Positions 29,001-36,259 of a DNA stretch of 64,000 nucleotides are shown in pieces. The notes beneath the pieces were generated by a model, which saw only the letters and a program-made list of their open reading frames with translations, had not been told where the DNA came from and did not search any database. The translations under genes were made by a program, and so were the position numbers. Each line of letters starts with the position of its first letter. The first letter of the stretch is position 1. Source of the stretch: an uncultured Pontibacter sp. (GTDB taxonomy: Bacteria > Bacteroidota > Bacteroidia > Cytophagales > Hymenobacteraceae); the NCBI RefSeq assembly GCF_947495565.1, contig NZ_CANLZM010000001.1, positions 463,339 through 527,338 on the forward strand, read 5' to 3'.

Positions 29001-30132
29001 GCGGGTGGCAGAACGTACCCAAGAACTTGCTTCTAGCGAAGAGCGCTTCCGGATGGTGTCGATGGCTACCAATGATGTTATCTGGGACTGGGATATTGTG
29101 AATAACGACGTTTGGTGGAGCGACAGCTTGAAAGCTATGCTGGGCTACGATGCAGAGGAAATGGGCAAAGGTGTAGACGCTTGGTTCATGCTGGTTCACC
29201 CGAAGGACAGGCAAGAGGTTGAAAAAAGTGTAAATAAAGCCATAAATGCAGGCAAAGAGCAGTGGTCAGGCGAGTATAGACTTAAAAAGCAGGATGGCTC
29301 CTATGCTTACGTATCTAACCGCGCGCACATCATGCTCAATGAGTACCAGATGCCTTACCGTGTGCTGGGCTCGTTTATTGACCTTACTAACCTAAAGCAA
29401 ACCCAAGAGCAGCTGCAGGAAACCAATGAGCACCTGCTGCGCGTGATAGAGGACCTGGATACATTTGTCTACACGGCATCGCATGACCTAAAAGCGCCAA
29501 TCGGTAATATTGAAGGACTGATGCTGTTGCTGGAAGAGCAGATTAACTCCGCCGGCCCTTTGCCCGGAGAGCCGACACAGCCAGTTTTTGATATGATGAA
29601 AGGGGCTATAAGCCGCTTTAAAAACGTGATCAAAGACCTGACTGATATTGTAAAGGTGCAGCGTGACCTGGACGGTAAACCGGAGCAGGTAGAGCTGAAG
29701 GAGATTTTTGAGGAGGTTAAGGAGAACATGCAGGAGTTCATTAAAAGTGAAAACGCGCAGTTAGAGGTAAACTTTGATAAGGCTCCGCATATCAGTTTTT
29801 CAAAAAAGAACCTGCACAGTGTCTTATATAACCTAATCAGTAATGCTATAAAGTATAAATCAAAGGGACGTGACCCGGAGGTTGTCATAAAATCTGAAAG
29901 GGTTGACGGGCATGTGCTGTTAACGGTGGCAGATAACGGATTAGGTATCAGCGAAGATAATATCACCAAGCTGTTCACACTTTTCAAACGCTTTCACTCT
30001 CATGTAGATGGCACGGGCATGGGGCTTTACATTGTAAAAAGATTGGTAGAGAACGCCAATGGCTTTATACAGGTAAACAGTCAGGAAGGGCAGGGAACCA
30101 CATTTAAGTTATACTTTAAAGTATCAGAATAA
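26032..30132 (+). CDS. CheB-CheR-PAS-PAS histidine kinase fusion
   Basis: This 1366-residue soluble protein begins with a CheB methylesterase domain (about 20-205: IGIGASAGGLEA, IIQHLSPDH, LSGTGTDGTKG with all three catalytic residues) and a CheR methyltransferase domain (about 225-490: EFFINVTNFFRDPEAF, WVAACSTGEEVYAIAILF). PAS-like regions and a coiled coil of repeated NEELQSS/NEELM units follow at about 540-750. A further PAS_3 domain (WDWDIVNNDVWWSD) lies near 1020, then HisKA (TASHDLKAPIGNIEGL) and HATPase_c (VADNGLGISED, GTGMGLYIVKRLV). There is no receiver domain. Such fusions are thought to link methylation chemistry to kinase control but none is well understood. It follows the output-less phytochrome by 67 nt. 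Confidence 0.9.
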   Translation: MISLEPVSKKENIKAATDHYLIGIGASAGGLEAIHLLFDHFPNNSSYSFVIIQHLSPDHKSLMAELLSKHTQMQVQEAENDMYTRPNCIYVLPSGKQLTIEHGRLRLEDKARSREPNFAIDLFFESMAKSRGKLAIGIVLSGTGTDGTKGVKAIKNAGGMVVVQDPATAKFDGMPRSAIDAGAVDFVLAPENMPQEIIEYTRKIPLVKSLIEQNEQKEEQVLKEILDLVCTHTQTDFTNYKEATLNRRIRKRMDHLQVKDMAAYLNYLHENPAEIKKLCQEFFINVTNFFRDPEAFEVLEQEIIPRILSGKAENEPVKVWVAACSTGEEVYAIAILFQEAFDKLGREPNVKLFATDIDQQAITLASKGNYPLSITKHVSSERLEKYFLQKGNRYIVKDEIRKLVVFAQHDLQKDPPYSRIDLATCRNMLIYLNQDLQNKVLALFPYALNLGGYLFLGSSEHIGAMKSYFYEENRKWKIFRKIKESTGIKQSYGITDYTSNNSQSGKMPSHKNLPEVRYNDSFMDAVSEDFKMTGLYIDENYQLLHGIGDISRFLKFPDRRLHFNLLKMVPEELAVALSVGVRKALKQDRKVVARQVAVKMGKKEQMVHMSIRPLSLDKGQSKVILVLLQEMGEVAPLPKVSDLTYVSDSDYYQQLTSLEMELKEAREGLQLTVQDLSTANEELQSTNEELMSSNEELQSSNEEMQSLNEELHTVNSEHQLKIKELQELNEDLDNYIRSSNIGQLFLDHHLVIRKFSPSIEGLINIIDSDLGRPIHHLSHNLKYSRLREDIQQVNNTSTEIEQEVETVNGKFYLMRIIPYLKHDGNKDGVVISFVDVTTLKTLTNVVQGVLNSSLNSIMAFRAVRDEKLELTDFAWTLLNKKTESMVGQSQGELLNTSVLAAMPFLKKSGLYRKFVQVIDTEQAIHIEQQLEIKGKKTWYEIAAVKMGDGVTVTMADITEKKNSEDKVLMAYEELKLAEENLIKLNNELEKRVAERTQELASSEERFRMVSMATNDVIWDWDIVNNDVWWSDSLKAMLGYDAEEMGKGVDAWFMLVHPKDRQEVEKSVNKAINAGKEQWSGEYRLKKQDGSYAYVSNRAHIMLNEYQMPYRVLGSFIDLTNLKQTQEQLQETNEHLLRVIEDLDTFVYTASHDLKAPIGNIEGLMLLLEEQINSAGPLPGEPTQPVFDMMKGAISRFKNVIKDLTDIVKVQRDLDGKPEQVELKEIFEEVKENMQEFIKSENAQLEVNFDKAPHISFSKKNLHSVLYNLISNAIKYKSKGRDPEVVIKSERVDGHVLLTVADNGLGISEDNITKLFTLFKRFHSHVDGTGMGLYIVKRLVENANGFIQVNSQEGQGTTFKLYFKVSE

Positions 30133-30156
30133 ACCTAACGCCCTTGAATTTATAGG

Positions 30157-30164
30157 TACTTTTG
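30157..30164 (+). promoter_or_regulatory. Candidate -7 element upstream of msrA
   Basis: TACTTTTG fits TAnnTTTG in the gap after the CheB-CheR-kinase gene. It is 130 nt from the msrA start, and no -33 box is well placed. Confidence 0.35.
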
Positions 30165-30294
30165 GAAGCTGTGAGGCAATAACAAGCACCTACAAAGCAA
30201 ACACTTTAACGTATTAGAAGTTTACTAACCGGATAAGCTGTGGCAGTTTTGCTCCTAAGCTTATCCGTTTGTTTTATATCAATTTATCATACTT

Positions 30295-30828
30295 ATGGAA
30301 ACAGCAACTTTTGGGAATGGGTGCTTCTGGTGTACAGAGGCGGTTTTTCAGGAATTAAAGGGGGTAGAAAAGGTGATGTCCGGCTACGCGGGTGGCCATG
30401 TGGAGAACCCCACATACAAGCAAGTATGCTCTGCCACTACAGGCCATGCAGAAGTGCTTCAAATCACTTACGACCCGCAGCAGATAAACTATCAGGAGCT
30501 ACTAGAGGTTTTCTGGAGCACCCACGACCCGACCACGCCTAACAGGCAAGGCAATGATGTGGGGCCGCAATACCGCTCCATTATCTTTTACCATAACGAG
30601 GCGCAAAAACAGCTGGCGGAAAAGTATAAGCAGGAGTTAGATGCTTCCGGTGCTTTTGATAACCCAATCGTGACCAAAATAGAGCCGCTGGAGAAGTTTT
30701 ACCCGGCAGAGGGTTACCACATGAATTACTTTAAGACGCATGGGCATGAGCCGTACTGCAGCTTTGTTATCCGTCCGAAGCTTGATAAGTTTAGAAAGGT
30801 ATTTGCAGGCAAATTAAAGTCAGCTTAA
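30295..30828 (+). CDS. msrA: Peptide-methionine (S)-S-oxide reductase
   Basis: This 177-residue MsrA reduces methionine-S-sulfoxide in oxidised proteins using thioredoxin. The catalytic GCFWC motif is at residues 9-13 (nucleophile Cys10). GYAGGHVENPTYKQVCSATTGHAE and DPTTPNRQGNDVGPQYRS are the conserved substrate-binding blocks. There is no signal peptide, so it is cytoplasmic. Length and motifs are normal and no MsrB is fused. A terminator follows at 30895. Confidence 0.95.
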   Translation: METATFGNGCFWCTEAVFQELKGVEKVMSGYAGGHVENPTYKQVCSATTGHAEVLQITYDPQQINYQELLEVFWSTHDPTTPNRQGNDVGPQYRSIIFYHNEAQKQLAEKYKQELDASGAFDNPIVTKIEPLEKFYPAEGYHMNYFKTHGHEPYCSFVIRPKLDKFRKVFAGKLKSA

Positions 30829-30894
30829 CATAAAAGTGCAGGCGAGGCTAAAATCATTATCAGTATAACTTTTATACCTCCTATAAAAGAGCAA

Positions 30895-30923
30895 AAGCCC
30901 TGTAGGGGGGAACTACAGGGCTT
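30895..30923. terminator. Terminator between msrA and the small convergent ORF
   Basis: Perfect 11-bp stem AAGCCCTGTAG (30895-30905) and CTACAGGGCTT (30913-30923) with loop GGGGGAA. An A-run precedes it, and it lies about 65 nt after the msrA stop. It may serve both converging genes. Confidence 0.7.
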
Positions 30924-30997
30924 GCTTAAACTAAACACAAACAACCAACAAAATTTAATAAATTAAAGGGTAATTAGGGGTTTAAATACCGCTAAGC

Positions 30998-31264
30998 TTA
31001 GTAGCGCACAAATGGCGTCATACTAAAAGATTCATAGTTTTCCGTAAGGCCCACAAAGTAATCTCCTATAAAGATACCTGCACCATTGCTTACTGCGCTG
31101 GATCCGGCGTGGTAGGTTACCACGTTGCCGTCTATAGTCGCGTAGCCAGCCGGTTCATCAATTTGAAGCGCAGCCTTTGGTGAATTAAAATTTGGCGAAT
31201 GCGTAGCCTGTACAGGGCAGGACTCAGCCATTTTTCTGGGCGAAGGGTTTAAAGTCAAATTCAT
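30998..31264 (-). CDS. Small orphan protein, unknown function
   Basis: I do not recognise this 88-residue protein (MNLTLNPSPRKMAESCPVQ...). It is polar, has one Cys, and no signal peptide or membrane segment. The second half is rich in Gly, Ser, Tyr and Phe (SNGAGIFIGDYFVGL, ending FVRY). A methionine at codon 12 is an alternative start. It stands alone, with a 297-nt AT-rich gap upstream and a terminator hairpin downstream. It may be a genuine lineage-specific gene, or a chance frame. Confidence 0.45.
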   Translation of the reverse strand: MNLTLNPSPRKMAESCPVQATHSPNFNSPKAALQIDEPAGYATIDGNVVTYHAGSSAVSNGAGIFIGDYFVGLTENYESFSMTPFVRY

Positions 31265-31561
31265 GTGACGATGGGGTTTTGGGTTCTAACACGTTACAAG
31301 TATAAGCTTGTGCCCTCTTTCGGAACAGGAATGTTAAATTAGGAAAGTAACATGTTTATTTAGAGGTTTCGGTTATGATTTTAGAAGGATGTTATAACTG
31401 TATATATTTCTTGAAGTCTTGTTAAATAAATTTTTGAAGTATAAATAAATGGTATTTAGGGTGTTATTGATGTGGATAGGATTGGTTTACGCTTTAGGAT
31501 TTTCTCTAATGTATAGAAATATGTAACAGATATAGCTAAGAGATGCGGGAAAGGTAACACT

Positions 31562-32635
31562 TTAGCGCCTGCCTTTTTGGCTAAATACCTGTGTGAAATA
31601 GTAGCTGCAAGTATAAAGCGCCATGATGGTAAGGCTCAACAGCCCTCCCGGAAATACCACTAGCCACCAGGCAGATGTGTTGCTTCTTATACCTGAGATG
31701 GTGCGGCCCCAACTTACCAAACTTGTAGGCACACCGATATTGAGAAAGGAAAGGGTAGACTCTAAAGTTAGTAAGCCTCCTAAGCCGAATGTAAAAGCTA
31801 TAAGAATTGGGCCGGCAAGGTTAGGCAAAGCATGCCTCCAGATCAGCTGAAAAGGTCTGTTTCCGATGCTACAGGCCGCTTCAAAGTATGGCAGCTGTTT
31901 TATACGCAGCATTTCAGCGCGAGAAAGCCTGGCAGTGGCAGGCCATATGGTAAAAATCAGAAGCAACGACAACATGAATAGGGAAGGAGGTATGAAAGAG
32001 GCCAACGCCAATATCAGCACAAAGCGCGGTATACTTGTTAAAGCCTCTGTCAACCGCATCACCACTTTATCTATGGGGATGGCCATTTTCAGCTTTAAGA
32101 AAGGAACAAAGCGCTGCAGTGCGTTTAGCAGAAGCCACATGAGTAGCAGCCAACCTGTAAGTGCGGCCACGGGAAGTATGATATAAGTTAGCTCCATCTC
32201 CAACTGGTACACCTGCAGCGGCAGGTAAACCGCAAAGTATAAAACTGCTGGAAAACTAAGTAGCCAAAACAATACGCTGTATCTCGGCTGTTGCAAACTG
32301 TCGTTTCCGAAGAAACCGGCTGTAGTGCCCAGTAACATCCCAATTGCCGTTGCGAAGAGCATAACAGGCACACTTATCATAAAGGAGGTTCGGGCACCGT
32401 AAAGCACATTCGAAAGCAAGTCCCGGCCTAAACCATCGGTACCTAACGGGTGAACAATGTCCTTAAAAGGGGGGAGGTAAGGATGCGCTAAATCCAGGTA
32501 ATTTGGAGGGTAAGGCAAGGGGAGCCAAGGCAAAGAAAGCGCTAGCAGCAATAGCAGCATCAGGTATGCCGCTGCTGCTTTAAAGCCTGGTTTAGCCTCC
32601 CATAAGTGAAGTATGCTTTGCCAGAACTGCCTCAT
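31562..32635 (-). CDS. Peptide/nickel-type ABC transporter permease (DppC/OppC family)
   Basis: This 357-residue inner-membrane protein starts MRQFWQSILHLW. It has the DppC-type loop HPLGTDGLGRDLLSNVLYGARTS near residue 75 (in two parts) and the BPD_transp_1 permease domain with the ATPase-contact region AACSIGNRPFQLIWRHALPN near 265. Its ATG overlaps the stop of the upstream permease gene as ATGA, so translation is probably coupled; the open frame 11 codons further upstream is therefore not the start. It forms a heterodimeric channel with the next protein. Confidence 0.88.
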   Translation of the reverse strand: MRQFWQSILHLWEAKPGFKAAAAYLMLLLLLALSLPWLPLPYPPNYLDLAHPYLPPFKDIVHPLGTDGLGRDLLSNVLYGARTSFMISVPVMLFATAIGMLLGTTAGFFGNDSLQQPRYSVLFWLLSFPAVLYFAVYLPLQVYQLEMELTYIILPVAALTGWLLLMWLLLNALQRFVPFLKLKMAIPIDKVVMRLTEALTSIPRFVLILALASFIPPSLFMLSLLLIFTIWPATARLSRAEMLRIKQLPYFEAACSIGNRPFQLIWRHALPNLAGPILIAFTFGLGGLLTLESTLSFLNIGVPTSLVSWGRTISGIRSNTSAWWLVVFPGGLLSLTIMALYTCSYYFTQVFSQKGRR

Positions 32636-34020
32636 GCCGTCTTTTGCTTCATACGAGGATCGGCCCAAAAATAAGCTGCGTCAGCCAATGCGTAAGCAAC
32701 CATCCGCAGCAAAAGCACAAACAGAATAATCGCTACCAGCACAGGGTAATCCCGCGCCATAACCGACTCCACAAGCAAACGGCCAACGCCAGGGATAGCA
32801 TAAATTGTTTCGATCAGTATAGAGCCGCTGACCAAAGCCGGAATAAAATCAGACACAATTGTGATGATTGGCAGAAGCGCGTTGCGTAAAGCATGCCTTC
32901 TGATAACGAGGTGTTCGGGCAGACCTTTGGCTCTGGCCGTGCGGGTGTAATCAGCTTGCAAAGATGCTTGAAGCGAAGTATAGATTTGATTTGTAATGTA
33001 CGGTAGATTTACGAGCACCAACGCAATAAGAGGCAAGGCCATAAACTGCAACCGCATACTCAGGTTCTGCCAAAAGCTAAGGTTAATAGGTTGGTAATAG
33101 CCCATGCCATACACCGGAAACAGCTGTATAAAATCAGGGTTTGCCAATAGCACCAGCAGCAAAATGGCCAGCACCAGCATGGGGATACTATCTATTGCAA
33201 AAAGTGCAGGCAGCAGCAGCCGTCTTAGCCACTGCAATTTTTTTTTAGCCATCAGTATACTTAGCTCCAAAGCTAGTATTAGCGTAACGACCATGCTGCA
33301 CAGCAGGAGCAAGAAAGTGTTTCCGATGCCTTCCAGAATCATTTCCAACACAGGCTGGGAGGTGCGGTAAGAAGTGCTGAAATCTCCGGTAAGTATGCCA
33401 ACCAGCCAATGATGGTACTGGTTAACTGTGCCGTTCCAGGTTATGCGGGGCACAAGATAAGTATAAGAACTTTGGTTGATATTCAGTGCCTCAATTTTTT
33501 CTGAGACTGCTACAGCTAAAGAAGCTACAGCTGGAGATGTACCTAATTTAGATAGTTTATTAATCGCCTTTTGGAGGTCGCTGATGTTGGTACTGTAACG
33601 TAAGTCCTGTAAGCTTTTAGATGCGCCTTTTGCGGGATATATTTCTAAAGCCTTAACTAACTTCTCTACCTGCAGGTCAAACGCGGAAATGGCTGGCCAA
33701 TTACCGTATTTGATGGCAAGTTGCTGTAGTTGTTCCTTTCTGGCGCTTGGCTGCACATTTTGGAGGGTATCTGGTAAGGCGGCAGAAGAGATGCTAAAGT
33801 AGAAGAGAGGGAGGTGTTGCCCGGTTTTCTGCTGGAGTTGCTCCCAAGCTGCTTCCCGACTGCTTTGGCTGCTCTTACTGTAAAATCCTGCTTCGGGGTT
33901 TAAAAAACGCTCCTCCCCAAACGAGCCCGGAAGCGTTCTGCTCAAGAGAAACACTGCTGTACCCAGCAGCCAAAGTATGGGTATCGCTAAAAGCAGTTTC
34001 TTGAGCAGGTGCAGGAGCAT
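32632..34020 (-). CDS. Peptide-type ABC transporter permease (DppB/OppB family) with enlarged periplasmic loop
   Basis: This 462-residue permease has the N-terminal DppB signature LLLAIPILWLLGTAVFLLSR and the C-terminal ATPase-contact motif ARAKGLPEHLVIRRHALRNALLP near 365 (in two parts). Typical DppB proteins have about 310-340 residues. The extra length lies between the first and second membrane segments (about residues 30-210), a predicted periplasmic insert rich in Gln, Lys and Ser. It lies 4 nt after the binding-protein gene. Confidence 0.88.
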   Translation of the reverse strand: MLLHLLKKLLLAIPILWLLGTAVFLLSRTLPGSFGEERFLNPEAGFYSKSSQSSREAAWEQLQQKTGQHLPLFYFSISSAALPDTLQNVQPSARKEQLQQLAIKYGNWPAISAFDLQVEKLVKALEIYPAKGASKSLQDLRYSTNISDLQKAINKLSKLGTSPAVASLAVAVSEKIEALNINQSSYTYLVPRITWNGTVNQYHHWLVGILTGDFSTSYRTSQPVLEMILEGIGNTFLLLLCSMVVTLILALELSILMAKKKLQWLRRLLLPALFAIDSIPMLVLAILLLVLLANPDFIQLFPVYGMGYYQPINLSFWQNLSMRLQFMALPLIALVLVNLPYITNQIYTSLQASLQADYTRTARAKGLPEHLVIRRHALRNALLPIITIVSDFIPALVSGSILIETIYAIPGVGRLLVESVMARDYPVLVAIILFVLLLRMVAYALADAAYFWADPRMKQKTA

Positions 34021-34024
34021 AGGT

Positions 34025-35755
34025 TTACTCTTCTACTTTAAGCGTGAAGGCGCTAACATCATAATTGGGTTTCAGGCCAGAAATCTTGGCATTTGTAAAC
34101 CGGCGATGAATAGCAATCCGCTCCTTAATGTAGTACATAGGTATGAAAGCGGCCTCTTCGTGCATGATTTCCTGCAGGCGCTTCAGCAGGCTTGCCATTT
34201 CTTGGCGTGAGGTGACAGTGCCGTTCACTTTATCTAAAATGCGGTCGCTTTCGTGTGTGCCGAAGCCTGTATAGTTTAAGCCTCCTTCATTTGCATAAGC
34301 AGTATGCAGGAGCGGCTTGAAGTTAAATACAAACGGATTGCCGCCAAGCGAGCGGAAAAACAGGTCAAAATCGTGTTGCTTGGACTTGCTTGATAATAGG
34401 CTGCTTTCCATGCCCTGCACTTGCACCGGAATACCAATTTGCGATGCGTTTTGCTGCAGTATATTTGCCGCGTTCTCATAGCTGATGCTTCCAGCGCGGT
34501 AAATTACATTGATTGTGAGCTGCTCTTTTTTGCCACTGATAATTTTAAACCACCCTTCCTGCTCCTGCTGCCACCCGGCTGCTCGAAGTAGATTAGCTGC
34601 TTTGGCAAGGTCAAGGGAATAAGGTTGTATGCTGTTGTTGTAGAATTCTGAAACAGAAGGGGGGATCAGGCCAGCAGTCTGCGTAGCGTAGTTGTCCTGT
34701 GTTACTTTCATAGCACTTTTAGCATCCAGAAGGTAAGCAATAGCCTGGCGCGTGCGCTTATCGGATAATTTTGGTTGCCTGGTATTGATTCCGGCGTACA
34801 CAAACTCATACGCATCGGGGGTGTGCAGCGCATAGTCTTTCAAAAACGCGCTTTGTTGCTTTAGCTGCTTAAATTCGGCAGTTGGTATACTTTCCAGTAC
34901 ATCAATTTGCCTGTTTTTGAGAGCAAGCAGGGCAGTTGTAATATCGGGTATTACCTGAAAGCTGACGCGCTGTGGAATAGCTGTTAGATGTTGTGTGTTA
35001 GATGTGTTATTTCCCCACCAGTCTCTTTTGCGCGTCAGCGTCAGGTATTTTCCGTTTTCCCAGTTTTCTAAAGTATAGCCGCCGCTACCCTGCAGTAGTT
35101 TCGGGTCTCGCCCAAAGTTGGGAGAGTTATACTTGGCTGCGAATGTTTTTAGTTTTTTATCGTTTTCCAGCTCGGAAATATCTCCGCTCAAAGCAGACAC
35201 TTGTATGTGCTGCAACAGGTTTTCAGGGTCATACAGATAAGCCGGCAGTATAAAAAAATCACCGGTCAGTAATTCCATTTCGGAAGCATACCCGCTGCAC
35301 ACAAATGTAAAGCGCCGTGGGTTATCTGAATCAATCCTGATATCCTGTATAAACTCTAACTGCGGTTTAAGGCTCTCGTTGTTGAGCAACGGAGCTTTGG
35401 CAACCTTCAGCGTAAAAGCGACATCTACGGCTGTTACAGGACTGCCGTTTGTCCACTCCGCTTCCTCCCTTATAGTATAGGTATAAAGCGTGATAGAATC
35501 CTGTCGCTCAATAGTAGGCATTTCCTCAGCCAAGAATGGCTTTATTTCATCTGTGCCCAAGTCTGTGCTTAGCAAACTCTGGAACAGTAGATTAACGATC
35601 TGTAGGGCGCCGGCATTGCTGTAGCTTACTGGGCTCAGCGTTTCAGGGTCAGCTGCCAGCCTCACCCGCACCTCTTCAGGCGCCCGTTCCGGCTGGCTAC
35701 AGAAAGTAAGAAACAGAAATAAGAAGCAGGTTAATGCCGTGTAGATTTTTCTCAT
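34025..35755 (-). CDS. Peptide ABC transporter substrate-binding lipoprotein (SBP_bac_5)
   Basis: This 576-residue lipoprotein has a signal peptide ending in a lipobox (LFLTFC, Cys19) and a family 5 extracellular solute-binding domain: LAADPETLSPVSYSNAGA near residue 33, EAEWTNGSPVTAVDVAFTLK near 120 and TRQAIAYLLDAKSAMKV near 340. It should bind oligopeptides or similar ligands and deliver them to the two permeases encoded immediately downstream. No ATPase gene (DppD/F type) is in this operon, so the ATPases must be encoded elsewhere. Confidence 0.9.
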   Translation of the reverse strand: MRKIYTALTCFLFLFLTFCSQPERAPEEVRVRLAADPETLSPVSYSNAGALQIVNLLFQSLLSTDLGTDEIKPFLAEEMPTIERQDSITLYTYTIREEAEWTNGSPVTAVDVAFTLKVAKAPLLNNESLKPQLEFIQDIRIDSDNPRRFTFVCSGYASEMELLTGDFFILPAYLYDPENLLQHIQVSALSGDISELENDKKLKTFAAKYNSPNFGRDPKLLQGSGGYTLENWENGKYLTLTRKRDWWGNNTSNTQHLTAIPQRVSFQVIPDITTALLALKNRQIDVLESIPTAEFKQLKQQSAFLKDYALHTPDAYEFVYAGINTRQPKLSDKRTRQAIAYLLDAKSAMKVTQDNYATQTAGLIPPSVSEFYNNSIQPYSLDLAKAANLLRAAGWQQEQEGWFKIISGKKEQLTINVIYRAGSISYENAANILQQNASQIGIPVQVQGMESSLLSSKSKQHDFDLFFRSLGGNPFVFNFKPLLHTAYANEGGLNYTGFGTHESDRILDKVNGTVTSRQEMASLLKRLQEIMHEEAAFIPMYYIKERIAIHRRFTNAKISGLKPNYDVSAFTLKVEE

Positions 35756-35811
35756 ATACTTGCCCTTTTGCTAAAAGCATTTTAGGGGCAAGATAGGGAA
35801 AAGCAAGGATA

Positions 35812-35958
35812 TTACTTGTCAACCCAGGTACTTGTGCCGCCAAAAGCTGAAAGAGTTTCAGTTTGTTCTGCTTGTGTAGCTGTGTTATTTGAACTAGCTG
35901 TTGTTGGTGTAGTAGGGTTTACAAATGCTAGAAGAATGGTGATCAATAGCTCTATCAT
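35812..35958 (-). CDS. 48-residue peptide with hydrophobic N-terminus, candidate exported signal peptide
   Basis: This short gene is easily missed. It runs from the ATG at 35958 to a TAA at 35812-35814. The product begins MIELLITILLAFV, a hydrophobic segment able to act as a signal or anchor, continues with a Thr/Asn/Ser/Gln-rich middle (NPTTPTTASSNN) and ends SAFGGTSTWVDK. The partition into hydrophobic, linker and aromatic/charged tail is what small exported peptides look like, but no family was recognised. It is divergent from two tandem helical-protein genes, sharing a 301-nt AT-rich upstream region. An RNA or a chance frame cannot be excluded. Confidence 0.5.
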   Translation of the reverse strand: MIELLITILLAFVNPTTPTTASSNNTATQAEQTETLSAFGGTSTWVDK

Positions 35959-36259
35959 AATTCATTAATTTAAGTGATATGCAAATATTGAGGTATTACA
36001 AAATATTAAAAAGGAAGGTTTGTTAAATAAAGTAACTTAGGTGCAATTTATTATGGTTTATATCTTTTTATGATCTTATATCATAACTCTATTTTTGTCA
36101 ACTATATTGGCTACTAAGCATTTTGTTAAAAATGCTTAAAGTAACTAAATAGGAACAGACATTATCAATTATTTAGGAAATATAGTTAAGATACACTTAC
36201 TTTATAAAGTATAGTTTAATGAATTTAGTAACTGTGATTTTTAGTATAAATTATATAAT
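35959..36259. other. AT-rich divergent promoter region
   Basis: This 301-nt gap separates the 48-residue peptide gene from the tandem paralogues. It has near matches to the -7 box on the minus strand (AATATTTG near 35982-35989) but no exact TAnnTTTG. Its very low G+C matches the following two genes and contrasts with the GC-richer flanks. Confidence 0.4.
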
